Position numbers and translations under genes: made by a program. DNA of 64,000 bases from Bacteroidia bacterium (GTDB lineage Bacteria; Bacteroidota; Bacteroidia; SXHM01). Shown piece after piece: positions 45,003 to 53,300 of this stretch (position 1 is the first letter of the stretch; each line of letters opens with the position of its first letter). The notes under the pieces were generated by a model. It had not been told where the DNA came from. It did no database searches and saw nothing but the letters and a program-made list of their open reading frames with translations. The stretch covers positions 279,746 to 343,745 of the forward strand of contig JAJVIC010000009.1 in the NCBI GenBank assembly GCA_022072225.1, in the 5' to 3' direction.

Positions 45003-45983
45003 ATGTCATCGCAGTATAATATCCGTTTTCAACGTTTTGTTTTAATTATCAGCATTGTGCTGATGCTACTGAAATTTGTGGCCTGGTATGTAACGCATTC
45101 CAACGCCATTTTAACGGATGCACTGGAGTCGATTGTGAATGTAGTTGCAGGGGCTTTTGCGCTGTGGAGTCTGATTGTAGCTGCAAGACCGAAAGACAGC
45201 GACCATCCTTACGGACACGGCAAAGTGGAGTTTCTTTCTGCAGGGCTGGAAGGTTCGCTGATTGTATTTGCAGGTGTAGCGATGATGGCAAAAGCTATTT
45301 ATAATTTTTTCTATCCCATAGAAGTTCACAGTCTTGACTTCGGAATTTACCTTACTGTTTTTGCAGGAGTTGCCAACTACATAACGGGAAAGTACCTGGA
45401 AGCGCAAGGAAGGAAAAGTAATTCGCACGCTATGATTGCCGATGGCAAACATTTACAAAGTGATGCATGGTCAACGGTTGGTTTGCTCATTGGACTGGCG
45501 CTGATTTATTTTACCGGAATTTTGTGGCTTGATAATGTTGTAGCTGTTTTATTGGGCGCATTTATTTTTTATACAGGATATAAATTAGTACGTGCTTCGC
45601 TGGCAGGAATTATGGACGAAGCGGATTATGTGCTGATTGAAGAGCTTATTCAAATAATGAATGAAAACCGGCAAAATAACTGGGTAGATATTCATAACCT
45701 GCGGGTAATAAAATACGGTTCAAAACTACATGTGGACTGCCACATCACATTGCCCTGGTATTTGAATTTGCGCGAATCGCATGAAGAGGGAGAACGCCTT
45801 GGACAATTGATAAACGAAAAGAAACAAGACGATATTGAGTTTTTTATTCATACTGACCCTTGCATATCCACTTCGTGTAAAATCTGTCAGAAAACCGATT
45901 GCAAAGTGAGGCAGTTTGAAGCGGAACGAAAAATTGAATGGAAGCTAGAAAATGTGCTGAGTAATAAGAAGCACGGGAGTTAA
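45003..45983 (+). CDS. Cation diffusion facilitator family transporter
   Basis: A 326-aa inner-membrane transporter that exports divalent metal ions by proton antiport. The six-helix pattern is visible, with metal-site motifs SNAILTDALESIVNV (helix 2) and HAMIADGKHLQSDAWST (helix 5). The DHPYGHGKVEF loop is typical. A cytoplasmic C-terminal domain (about 205-326) includes HVDCHITLPW and a Cys-rich tail (CISTSCKICQKTDCKV), which may bind metal. It is divergent from the secreted protein gene and ends at a palindromic terminator. Confidence 0.92.
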   Translation: MSSQYNIRFQRFVLIISIVLMLLKFVAWYVTHSNAILTDALESIVNVVAGAFALWSLIVAARPKDSDHPYGHGKVEFLSAGLEGSLIVFAGVAMMAKAIYNFFYPIEVHSLDFGIYLTVFAGVANYITGKYLEAQGRKSNSHAMIADGKHLQSDAWSTVGLLIGLALIYFTGILWLDNVVAVLLGAFIFYTGYKLVRASLAGIMDEADYVLIEELIQIMNENRQNNWVDIHNLRVIKYGSKLHVDCHITLPWYLNLRESHEEGERLGQLINEKKQDDIEFFIHTDPCISTSCKICQKTDCKVRQFEAERKIEWKLENVLSNKKHGS

Positions 45984-46016
45984 AAACAGGTCGGGATTGC
46001 AATCCCGACCTGTTTT
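45983..46016. terminator. 34-base perfect palindrome, bidirectional terminator
   Basis: The 34 bases from 45983 are identical to their reverse complement, with AAAACAGG and CCTGTTTT ends around GGGATTGCAATCCC. It lies between the convergent CDF and TonB receptor genes and could stop both transcripts. The core also looks like a dispersed repeat. Confidence 0.75.
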
Positions 46017-46022
46017 ACTGTT

Positions 46023-48224
46023 TCACAAATTAACTCTGAGCGTAGCAATAAAATTCCGCCCGGGTGAGCTGATACCCGAAGCAAATACACGGTAGTTCAC
46101 ATCCAGAATATTTTCGAGCGCAACCTGCAAGGTTACATTCTGACTGAACTTATATCCGGCACGTGCATTTAATGTCCACCAGGCCGGCATTCCATCAGCA
46201 GTAGCATAAGCCTCGTTGTCTTCTGCTCCTAATCTGTAATCCGTAAGTTTTTTCTCGCCATTGTAGAACGCATATACTTCGGTATTCAGCTTTTTGAAGT
46301 TCAACTGAATTCCGGTTCTTCCGAAGATGGGTGGAATGTGGTCAAGAGGAACTTGCCCAGTGTCTGAAAAAATACGACCATAGGTGTAAGTAAGCGCAGT
46401 GTTTATCACCAGCCATTTTGTAATGAAGGCCTCTATGTTTGCTGATGCCCCGGCAATGTAAGCTGTTTGCGCATTCTGACTTGCAACCACTGCGCTGGTA
46501 TCGCCATTGTAAATAATAGTTTCTTCACCGTTAAGCGTATATGGTTTGGTAACAATTGCATTGGTGATATAAGAATACCATCCGCTTGCTTCTACTTTTA
46601 CTTTTTGTGCGATTATTTTTGAAATTCCCAATTCACCGTTGTAAACATATTCGGCTTTCAGGTTGGGATTAGGAACAACCAATGTTCCGTTGCCTGATTC
46701 AAAAACCTTTGCCATATCGTCAACATTAGGCGAACGGAAACCTGTAGAGCCTAACAAGGAAAAGTGCCAGTCTTTTCCGGGGGAAAAGATATAGCCGATA
46801 TTGCCTGTAAGTGCATTGTTATTTTGCTTTGCCTCATCAAAAGGGAAAGGAAAAAATGTTTTATCACCAAAAGAGCAATTTAATCCCACATGGCTGTATC
46901 GCAAACCTGCAGAAAGCCTTGACTTTTCGCTCAGTTTCCATGAGTCGGTAATATATGCGGCAGCAGCAAACTGTGTGCTTCCGCCATTGGGATAGCGTGT
47001 GTCCAAAGGGGTTATTTGACCTGTTACTATGTTCTCGCTTTCGGCAGTTGATGCTACATTGTTATAGGTAATTTCAATGCCATATTTAACGGTATGCTTT
47101 TCCAGGTCTTTTTTGAAATCAGCATTCAGTGAATACACATTTACATGCTCATTGCGGTGCGCCAGTTTGTCGTTTCCAAACTTACGCTGGTTACGGCTTT
47201 CCTTTATATCCTGATAAGCAAGAATAACCTGTGCATTGTTGTAAAGCGCATTCTCATTGCTTAAATCAAGACGGTAAGAACCCATTAAACGTTGTTGCGG
47301 ACCATAATACCATTCAGCATTACTAAGTCCTGCACCTTTAGGGTCGGTAAGCCTGTCGTAGCGTGGAAGGTTTGAAGAATTTGAGAACTGGAAATTCAGG
47401 TTGTGTGTAACCTTGTCATTTTGCCTGAACGAGAATTTCTGCAATATATCGTACTGACTATAACCCGAAAATTTCTGAATGTTGACATCGTCATTGGCTA
47501 CCAATACATCTGCACCATTGATGCGTTGCACATAATACCTGCGTTTCCAAACATCAGAAAGCGAGTCTTTGCTAATGTTCCCCTGACGCATGTCGTCAAA
47601 ATCAGAATAGGTGAAACTGGTTAATGATGCAAACTTTTTGCCACCCAGACTGAGGTCTAAATGTCCTGTCTTCTCATGATTGGCAGTTGCATAACGGGTG
47701 TATGCGCTTCCTTTAAAAGCAAAGGTTTCATCACCTTCAGCAAAAACAGGTTTCTTGGTGTGGAAGTGCATTACACCGCCAAAAGCATCGCTGCCATACA
47801 CAACCGAGCCGGGGCCAAATACAATCTCCGCGCGTTCAAGCATGGAGTTGTCAATGGTCATAACATTCTGTAAATGACCGCCACGAAAAATTGCGTTGTT
47901 CATGCGTACACCGTCTACCACAATCAGCACTTTGTTGGCTTCAAACCCGCGAATGATGGGACTTCCTCCTCCGGCCTGACTTTTTTGGGCAAGCACTGTT
48001 CCGGTTGAAACTAAAAGGTCGCCAGCGTTTTGTGCGTTGGTCTGTTCAATCTGTTTTAAAGAAATAGTCTGTACAGGTTGAGGAATGTCGTATTTCTTTT
48101 CTTCAAACTTGCTGGCAGAAATAACTACTTCATTAAAATTGTGTTTTATAGTATCTGTTTCCTGTGCCTTAATCAGAGGTGATAACAGGAGAATGGTAAA
48201 TAGTAATTGAATATGATTTTTCAT
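46023..48224 (-). CDS. TonB-dependent receptor, heme/hemoglobin receptor-like
   Basis: A 733-aa outer-membrane receptor. The signal peptide ends near IKAQ; the TonB-box/plug region starts with NEVVISASKFEEKKYDIPQPVQTISL, and the plug has SPIIRGFEANKVLIVVDGVRMNNAIFRGGHLQN. The barrel contains the FRSPN and NPNLKAEY segments resembling the FRAP/NPNL signature of heme receptors. It ends ARVNL-like with a C-terminal aromatic-poor RVNL. The ligand is inferred, not proven. It is downstream of a small membrane protein gene (48302) on the same strand. Confidence 0.87.
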   Translation of the reverse strand: MKNHIQLLFTILLLSPLIKAQETDTIKHNFNEVVISASKFEEKKYDIPQPVQTISLKQIEQTNAQNAGDLLVSTGTVLAQKSQAGGGSPIIRGFEANKVLIVVDGVRMNNAIFRGGHLQNVMTIDNSMLERAEIVFGPGSVVYGSDAFGGVMHFHTKKPVFAEGDETFAFKGSAYTRYATANHEKTGHLDLSLGGKKFASLTSFTYSDFDDMRQGNISKDSLSDVWKRRYYVQRINGADVLVANDDVNIQKFSGYSQYDILQKFSFRQNDKVTHNLNFQFSNSSNLPRYDRLTDPKGAGLSNAEWYYGPQQRLMGSYRLDLSNENALYNNAQVILAYQDIKESRNQRKFGNDKLAHRNEHVNVYSLNADFKKDLEKHTVKYGIEITYNNVASTAESENIVTGQITPLDTRYPNGGSTQFAAAAYITDSWKLSEKSRLSAGLRYSHVGLNCSFGDKTFFPFPFDEAKQNNNALTGNIGYIFSPGKDWHFSLLGSTGFRSPNVDDMAKVFESGNGTLVVPNPNLKAEYVYNGELGISKIIAQKVKVEASGWYSYITNAIVTKPYTLNGEETIIYNGDTSAVVASQNAQTAYIAGASANIEAFITKWLVINTALTYTYGRIFSDTGQVPLDHIPPIFGRTGIQLNFKKLNTEVYAFYNGEKKLTDYRLGAEDNEAYATADGMPAWWTLNARAGYKFSQNVTLQVALENILDVNYRVFASGISSPGRNFIATLRVNL

Positions 48225-48250
48225 ATTTTGAGTAATAGGTTAATGAAATT

Positions 48251-48316
48251 AAACCTCACCTTCAGTGAAGTTTTAATAATTGATAAGTAGTAAGTAGAAA
48301 CCTAAGCCTGCTTAGG
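48251..48316 (-). terminator. Two hairpins between the small membrane gene and the TonB receptor gene
   Basis: CCTAAGC/GCTTAGG (48301-48316) covers the stop codon of the upstream gene. A second hairpin pairs AAAC and TCAC with GTGA and GTTT (48251-48273). On the minus strand it is followed by TTTAATTTC, a weak T-run. It could be a leaky terminator or an attenuator for the receptor. Confidence 0.4.
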
Positions 48317-48826
48317 TGGCTGAAGGGTATCGGATAGAAAACCCTTCAATAGTTTATCTGTTATTTCAACAGGCAAGGAGCAGATTCCTGTAAAAGAAAA
48401 TTGCAATTCTGTGTGAATGAAAAAGTAGTCGGTTTGGAACTTCTTAAGTGAGATGTTGCTGCTGCGTTCATCAGAGTTCATTTGTCGGTTTATGAGTTCT
48501 TCGAGATTGGCGAATAAAGATTTTTCCTGAATGTCGTTGATGCAGTATAGCGTTATGCTGTCGGCAGTTTGCTGTTTTTTTACAACATCGTACATGTTTC
48601 CTTTGAGGCTGAATTCTTTTCCTTTTTCTTCCCAATCCAGTTTGTTCAACTCAGCGATACTGAAAGTAAAAACAGTTAATTCGGTTTCAGGTACATGGCT
48701 TTTAATTTTTCTTTTTATCTCTTTTTTTATTGAGTGCTGAGATAGTTTGAATGTCACAAAATGCCCGCTGATATTAAACAGCAGAATTAGCAGAAGCAAT
48801 AAAGGCAGAAGTTTTTTCAAGAACAA
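48302..48826 (-). CDS. Hypothetical membrane-anchored protein
   Basis: A 174-aa protein with one N-terminal hydrophobic helix (residues 5-18, strongly Leu-rich) and an extracytoplasmic domain. No motif is recognised; the pattern VFTFSIAELNKLDWEEKGKEFSLKGNMYDVV and the single CYS (LYCIND) are notable. It is just upstream of the heme-type TonB receptor on the same strand, so it may be part of that uptake system, but the function is unknown. A -7 element lies at 48846-48853. Confidence 0.6.
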   Translation of the reverse strand: MFLKKLLPLLLLLILLFNISGHFVTFKLSQHSIKKEIKRKIKSHVPETELTVFTFSIAELNKLDWEEKGKEFSLKGNMYDVVKKQQTADSITLYCINDIQEKSLFANLEELINRQMNSDERSSNISLKKFQTDYFFIHTELQFSFTGICSLPVEITDKLLKGFLSDTLQPPKQA

Positions 48827-48845
48827 GACCGTGAAACTATGGAAG

Positions 48846-48853
48846 CAAAGCTA
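48846..48853 (-). promoter_or_regulatory. -7 element TAGCTTTG (minus strand)
   Basis: Reads TAGCTTTG on the minus strand, 19 bases before ATG 48826. It would drive the membrane protein and perhaps the TonB receptor. Confidence 0.5.
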
Positions 48854-48892
48854 AAAATTTATTATTCCTAATTTCGCGGGAAATAAACTGAA

Positions 48893-49474
48893 ATGCTTGG
48901 CTTAAAACTTCCTACCGACCCGCGCTGGGTAAACATTGTTGAAACAAACATTGATGAAATACTGACCGACCATGCTTTTTGCGAGCAGAAAGCAGCAACC
49001 AACGCAATTTCGTTGATTGTATATGCTCCGGAGTATCCTGATTTGGTAGAGCAAATGATTGCGCTGGCGCAGGAAGAGTTAGACCATTTTAATCAGGTGC
49101 ATGAACTGATTAAGAAGCGTGGAGGCGTTTTAGGCCGCGAGCGCAGAGATGAATATGTGAATGAACTTTACACGTTCGTCCGGAAAGGACACAAACGCGA
49201 AATTGTGTTGGTTGACCGTTTGCTTTTTTCGGCAATGATTGAAGCCCGCAGTTGCGAGCGTTTCCGAGTGCTTTCAGAAAATATTCAGGATAAAGAACTC
49301 TCATCATTTTACCGCGATTTGATGGTGAGTGAAGCCAATCATTACACCATGTTTATCAAGTTAGCGAAGAAATATGCCAAAGGCGAAGATGTGGATAAAC
49401 GCTGGAAGGAGTTTCTGGAATATGAAGCAACAGTGATTGCAAAATATGGAAAGAAGGAAACTATTCACGGATGA
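48893..49474 (+). CDS. miaE: tRNA-(ms2io6A)-hydroxylase
   Basis: MiaE is a ferritin-like diiron oxygenase that hydroxylates the ms2i6A37 tRNA modification, requiring O2. The 193-aa product has the family N-terminus LGLKLPTDPRWVNIVE and diiron-ligand segments DHAFCEQKAA, QEELDHFNQVHEL, IEARSCERF and SEANHYTMF. miaB, which makes the ms2 group on this base, starts at 63490. The stop overlaps the next gene's start. Confidence 0.93.
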   Translation: MLGLKLPTDPRWVNIVETNIDEILTDHAFCEQKAATNAISLIVYAPEYPDLVEQMIALAQEELDHFNQVHELIKKRGGVLGRERRDEYVNELYTFVRKGHKREIVLVDRLLFSAMIEARSCERFRVLSENIQDKELSSFYRDLMVSEANHYTMFIKLAKKYAKGEDVDKRWKEFLEYEATVIAKYGKKETIHG

Positions 49475-49908
49475 TTAATCAAAAACAAAATACCATGAGC
49501 TACAAACAAAAAATCGGAACCAAAGAAAAACCACTGAAGCTGAAAACTCCACCGCTTTCATCGGAATACACCATGCATGTAGATGAAAAAGACGGGAAGG
49601 AAATTCTGGTGTGCACAGTCGGTAAAACAGTTTTGCATTACAATATCAATTGCCTGAATGACCTTCATCTTATGCTGAAAAAGCACGGAGACTGGATGGA
49701 ACTCGCTAGTGCAGACGAACAAAAACCTGCGAAAGAAGGAACAGTGGAGGCCTGGGGACGCTCGGAGAAAAATCCTGTGGGAGGCTGGTATGGATTGAAG
49801 AAAGGATTGCGCGGAAGATTTGGAATGTATATTCCTCCGCTGATGGAAGCACTTGGCCTTGCCGAAGTAACGCACGAAGCAAAAGGGAATAAAATGCGCG
49901 CAAAATAA
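49471..49908 (+). CDS. Small conserved protein, DUF6855-like (tentative)
   Basis: A 145-aa cytoplasmic protein (137 aa if ATG 49495 is used, which gives the N-terminus MSYKQKIGTK). Notable segments are DGKEILVCTVGKTVLHYNINCLNDL and EGTVEAWGRSEKNPVGGWYGLKKGLRGRFGMYIPP, which look highly conserved. From memory this resembles DUF6855, of unknown function. ATG 49471 overlaps the miaE stop by 4 bases, suggesting coupling. DUF1905 follows after 7 bases. Confidence 0.6.
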   Translation: MINQKQNTMSYKQKIGTKEKPLKLKTPPLSSEYTMHVDEKDGKEILVCTVGKTVLHYNINCLNDLHLMLKKHGDWMELASADEQKPAKEGTVEAWGRSEKNPVGGWYGLKKGLRGRFGMYIPPLMEALGLAEVTHEAKGNKMRAK

Positions 49909-49915
49909 GCGGCAG

Positions 49916-50404
49916 GTGGAAAAACCCTTAGTGAGCAAAAAATTTCTACTTGAAAAATACCCCGGCAAAGGAGGTTGGACATTTGCCCGTTTGCCGGATA
50001 TACGCCCTGATAAAAAATCACCCTTTGGCTGGAGAAAAGTCCGCGGAACTATTGATGGGTTTGAAATCCGTAAATACCATCTGATGCCGATGGGAAACGG
50101 TGATTTGTTTCTTCCCGTGAAGGCCGAAATACGTAAAGCAATTAAAAAACACGAAGGTGATTATGTTCATATTGTATTGTTTCCCGATAACGAGCCGATG
50201 GAAGTTCCGGAAGAAATGTTGCTATGCCTGAATGATGAACCTGATGCCTTGAGATTTTTTAACGCGCTGACCGAGAGTGAGCAGAGGTATTATATAAACT
50301 GGATTTACTCAGCTAAAAAAGAAGAAACAAAAATTGACAGGCTGGCAAAGGCAATAAACAGGCTTTTAAAAAAGGAGAAGTTTTATCTGGTAAAAGATGA
50401 ATAA
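49916..50404 (+). CDS. DUF1905/YdeI (OmdA)-like protein
   Basis: A 162-aa protein. The N-terminal half (GGWTFARLPDIRPDKKSPFGWRKVRGTIDGFEI) resembles DUF1905; the C-terminal half (LNDEPDALRFFNALTESEQRYYINWIYSAKKEETKIDRLAKAINRL) is the YdeI/OmdA-type helical domain often linked to bacteriocin protection. The function is not established. The start is GTG 49916. It is the last gene of the miaE run and ends at a bidirectional terminator. Confidence 0.78.
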   Translation: MEKPLVSKKFLLEKYPGKGGWTFARLPDIRPDKKSPFGWRKVRGTIDGFEIRKYHLMPMGNGDLFLPVKAEIRKAIKKHEGDYVHIVLFPDNEPMEVPEEMLLCLNDEPDALRFFNALTESEQRYYINWIYSAKKEETKIDRLAKAINRLLKKEKFYLVKDE

Positions 50405-50407
50405 AAA

Positions 50408-50433
50408 CAAAACCCCGCTTTCGCGGGGTTTTG
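50408..50433. terminator. Bidirectional terminator between DUF1905 gene and tRNA-Phe
   Basis: A perfect 11-bp stem, CAAAACCCCGC (50408-50418) with GCGGGGTTTTG (50423-50433), and a TTTC loop. It serves the plus-strand gene run and the minus-strand tRNA. Confidence 0.9.
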
Positions 50434-50437
50434 TATG

Positions 50438-50510
50438 TGGTGCCTGCTGGAATCGAACCAGCGACACAAGGATTTTCAGTCCTTTGCTCTACCGACTGAG
50501 CTAAGGCACC
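50438..50510 (-). tRNA. tRNA-Phe (GAA)
   Basis: A 73-base cloverleaf on the minus strand. Acceptor stem GGTGCCT/AGGCACC, D-stem GCTC/GAGC, anticodon stem AAGGA/TCCTT with loop CTGAAAA (anticodon GAA) and T-stem GCTGG/CCAGC with TTCGATT loop. The discriminator is A; the CCA end is not encoded. A strong promoter lies upstream at 50528-50557. Confidence 0.97.
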
Positions 50511-50527
50511 AGCATTTTTAGAGGGCG

Positions 50528-50557
50528 CAAATGTAGAAATTATTTCTTTCCGCCAAA
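50528..50557 (-). promoter_or_regulatory. tRNA-Phe promoter (TTTG, 18 bases, TACATTTG)
   Basis: On the minus strand TTTG (50557-50554) and TACATTTG (50535-50528) are 18 bases apart, the same spacing as the rpsT promoter and a full consensus match. The tRNA begins 18 bases downstream. Confidence 0.75.
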
Positions 50558-50588
50558 AAATAACGCAATTCTGTTTGCAGCATATTTC

Positions 50589-50596
50589 TACTTTTG
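50589..50596 (+). promoter_or_regulatory. -7 element TACTTTTG of coaX
   Basis: A perfect TAnnTTTG element 23 bases before the coaX ATG; the -33 region is poor. It would drive the coaX-OMP-lptC-CNNM-regulator run. Confidence 0.5.
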
Positions 50597-50619
50597 CGTG
50601 AATTTCAGCAAAACGCCTG

Positions 50620-51357
50620 ATGAATCTGGTTATTGACATGGGTAATACTTCGGTTAAACTGGGGTTGTTCAGTTCGGGTGAACTGAAGACGCATCTGGTT
50701 TTGCCCGAGTTTAAAATGAGTGAGTTGCATCGTTTTTTGAACGAAAATGGTAAGCCCGAAAATGTTATTCTTTCTTCGGTTGTTAAGAAGAATGAAGAAC
50801 TGGAACGATTTCTTGCCGATAATTTTTTCTTTCTTAAACTCGGCTATCAAACAGCTTTGCCGATTGAAAAACTGTACAAAACTCCGGAAACACTGGGTAA
50901 CGACAGAATAGCAGCAGCTGTTGGTGCAAACAACCTGTTCCCTTCTCAAAATGTATTAGCTATAGATGCAGGAACTTGCATAAAGTATGATTTCGTAAAT
51001 TCTGAAAATCAATACTTAGGAGGAAATATTTCGCCCGGAATTGATATGCGTTTTAAGTCATTAAATGCTTTTACCGCGCAGCTTCCTTTGGTTTCAAAAG
51101 CAGCAGAAAATGAACTTTGCGGAGGCAGTACCGAACAGGCTATAAGGCTTGGTGTTCAGCTTGGTGCGTTGGAAGAAGTGAAAGGAATAATAAATCGTTT
51201 TAAAGAGCGTTACAATGATATGAGAATAGTTTTAACAGGCGGAGACCTGCCTTTTTTTGTCAGCGAGCTAAAAAATCACATCTTTGCCGACCCGTTTTTA
51301 ACCCTTCGCGGCTTAAATGTTATCCTTAACCATAATGCAGATAGTAAGAGTAAATAA
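50620..51357 (+). CDS. coaX: Type III pantothenate kinase
   Basis: CoaX phosphorylates pantothenate in the first step of CoA synthesis. The 245-aa product has the N-terminal phosphate loop DMGNTSVKLGLF (residues 6-17), GNDRIAAAVGANNLFP, the DAGTCIKYDFV catalytic segment (Asp near residue 117) and YLGGNISPGIDMRFKSL. The acidic residue pattern is that of type III rather than type I or II enzymes. The 3' end overlaps the next gene by 23 bases. Confidence 0.92.
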   Translation: MNLVIDMGNTSVKLGLFSSGELKTHLVLPEFKMSELHRFLNENGKPENVILSSVVKKNEELERFLADNFFFLKLGYQTALPIEKLYKTPETLGNDRIAAAVGANNLFPSQNVLAIDAGTCIKYDFVNSENQYLGGNISPGIDMRFKSLNAFTAQLPLVSKAAENELCGGSTEQAIRLGVQLGALEEVKGIINRFKERYNDMRIVLTGGDLPFFVSELKNHIFADPFLTLRGLNVILNHNADSKSK

Positions 51358-52744
51358 GTTTCTCTTTCTCCTATTTATTGCTTTTACATCTGTAGTTCAG
51401 GCGCAGACTGGCACTTCTTCGCCTTATTCGCGCTACGGAATAGGCGACTTGCAATCTTTTTCTCATGCCCGCAATGCCGGCATGGGCGGATTGAGTTTTG
51501 CCGTTCGGGAAGACTCAGTTATTCCTGATTTTGTAAATTTCAATAATCCGGCTTCTTATACAGCCATAAAATTCACATCGTTTGATGCAGGAATTTCGGG
51601 TACGTATGCCAACCTTAAAAATTCACGCAACAACGAAACGGTTACCAATGCTTCGGTTCAATATTTTGCTTTCGGTTTTCCGGTTACAAAATGGTGGGGC
51701 GGATGTTTTGGTTTGAAACCTTACAGTAGTATTGGTTACGGAATGAGCGACAGTTCGAGCATAGCGGATACTATTTCCGACACCCAAATTACGGTAACAA
51801 ACAGTTTTAGCGGCAAAGGTGGTTTAAATCAGTTTTTTATTGGAAGTGCGGTTCAGCCGTTTAAAAATTCGGTTCTCAGATTTAGAAGTTCAGAAAAATA
51901 CAAGACACTTATTGCTGAAAACGATTCAGGACAGATAGAAAAAATTGAAAGAAGACTACGCGCTGCAAGCGGTTTGTCGTTTGGTGTAAACTCTTCATTT
52001 TTGTTCGGAACACTTGACAGAGACAGAAGACTGGAGTTTAATAACTCTTCCTATTATGATTTTAAACAAACCAACTCAAGTGATTTGGGAGGTTTTTATT
52101 TCAATCTTGGGCTACAATATTCATTCACTTTCAGAAATAATACCAGTTTAGTTTTGGGTGCGGTATTTACACCAAGCATGAATATCAAAGGTTCACAAAC
52201 TACGTTGACAGAACGCTATCAGCGAATAGAAACAGCTGACGGAGGTTATGATAACATTAAGGATACTATAAAGTACGAAAAGTCAAATCCGGGTTCGGTT
52301 ACCTTGCCTATGTCGTTTGGCGGAGGAGTTGTTTATAAAAAAGCCGGAAAATGGCAATTTGGTGTAGATTATCTTCAGCAAAACTGGAGCAGCTATCAGG
52401 CGTTTGGCGAAACAGATGCACTCTCAGACAGCCGCAGAATTTCAGGTGGTGCAGAATTTGGAATTGGAAAAGACAAAGCATTGAGCAAAGGGAAAATCAT
52501 GTTAAGAATAGGTGGTTACTACACGCAAACTTTTTTACAGTTGAAAAATACACAGTTGAATGATTACGGTATTTCATTGGGAGTTGGTTTTCCTATAGCC
52601 CGCAGATCAAGCATGATAAATATGGCGTTTGAAATTGGCGAGCGCGGAACAACTGCCAACGACCTTATTAAAGAACAATATGTAAACCTGAGATTAGGTT
52701 TTACATTCAACGATAAATGGTTTTTAAAACGTAAATACGATTAA
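51335..52744 (+). CDS. Outer-membrane beta-barrel protein
   Basis: A 469-aa outer-membrane protein. The signal peptide ends near VVQAQ (residue 24). The mature N-terminus SSPYSRYGIGDLQSFSHARNAGMGGLSFA resembles Bacteroidota barrel proteins with a PorV/FadL-like fold; alternating hydrophobic strands continue to a C-terminal VNLRLGFTFNDKWFLKRKYD. I chose ATG 51335, within the coaX end. It lies ahead of lptC, suggesting an envelope role. Confidence 0.72.
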   Translation: MQIVRVNKFLFLLFIAFTSVVQAQTGTSSPYSRYGIGDLQSFSHARNAGMGGLSFAVREDSVIPDFVNFNNPASYTAIKFTSFDAGISGTYANLKNSRNNETVTNASVQYFAFGFPVTKWWGGCFGLKPYSSIGYGMSDSSSIADTISDTQITVTNSFSGKGGLNQFFIGSAVQPFKNSVLRFRSSEKYKTLIAENDSGQIEKIERRLRAASGLSFGVNSSFLFGTLDRDRRLEFNNSSYYDFKQTNSSDLGGFYFNLGLQYSFTFRNNTSLVLGAVFTPSMNIKGSQTTLTERYQRIETADGGYDNIKDTIKYEKSNPGSVTLPMSFGGGVVYKKAGKWQFGVDYLQQNWSSYQAFGETDALSDSRRISGGAEFGIGKDKALSKGKIMLRIGGYYTQTFLQLKNTQLNDYGISLGVGFPIARRSSMINMAFEIGERGTTANDLIKEQYVNLRLGFTFNDKWFLKRKYD

Positions 52745-52751
52745 CCGTATT

Positions 52752-53297
52752 TTGAAAACAATTCGTTTTACAAGTCTTTTGCTTTTCGCTTTTGCGTTTC
52801 TTCTTGTTTCGTGTGAAAATGATATAGAAGAGGTAAACAGCATTACCGCACGCATCAATTATCCGGTTGAGTCGGGTAAAGACATGGAGGTAATTTACAG
52901 CGATTCCGGGCATATAAAAATTAAACTCAACGCTCCGGTTATGATGCGTTTTGCAGGTGAAAATCCTTATATGGAAATGCCGCAGGGCGTAAAGGTTTTG
53001 TTTTATGATGATTCAATGAATGTAAATTCTCATCTTTCAGCAAACTATGCCATAAGCCGCGAAAAAGAAGAAATTATGGAAGCAAAAAACAACGTAGTGG
53101 TGGTAAACGAAAAAGGTGAACAACTGAACACCGAACATTTAGTCTGGGATAAAAGACAATCGCTGATACACACCAAAGAATTTGTGAAAATAACAACTGC
53201 CGAAGAAATTATTTACGGCAACGGATTGGAGTCGAATCAGAGTTTTACCAAATATAAAATCAAAGACATAAAAGGAACCATTAATCTGAAAGAATAA
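52752..53297 (+). CDS. lptC: LPS export system protein LptC
   Basis: LptC is part of the Lpt transenvelope bridge and passes LPS from the inner membrane LptBFG complex to LptA. The 181-aa product has a lipoprotein signal with lipobox LVSC (Cys21) and an LptC-like beta-jellyroll region (GHIKIKLNAPVMMRFAGENPYMEMPQGVKVLFYDD, then KNNVVVVNEKGEQLNTEHLVWDKRQSLIHTKEFVKITT). The lipid anchor in place of the usual transmembrane helix is common in Bacteroidota homologues. The start is TTG 52752. Confidence 0.85.
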   Translation: MKTIRFTSLLLFAFAFLLVSCENDIEEVNSITARINYPVESGKDMEVIYSDSGHIKIKLNAPVMMRFAGENPYMEMPQGVKVLFYDDSMNVNSHLSANYAISREKEEIMEAKNNVVVVNEKGEQLNTEHLVWDKRQSLIHTKEFVKITTAEEIIYGNGLESNQSFTKYKIKDIKGTINLKE

Positions 53298-53300
53298 CAC

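Noticed and set aside
49558-49968. 136-codon minus-strand frame
   Set aside because: Antisense shadow of the gene run at 49471-50404; no start signal, motif or promoter.
49916-50404. Bacteriocin immunity system
   Set aside because: Only weak resemblance to the OmdA/YdeI domain, and no bacteriocin gene in the neighbourhood.
50313-50639. Minus-strand open frame of 108 codons across the tRNA region
   Set aside because: It reads through tRNA-Phe; its GALAQSVEQRTENPCVAGSIPAGTT-like stretch is the familiar false translation of a tRNA gene.
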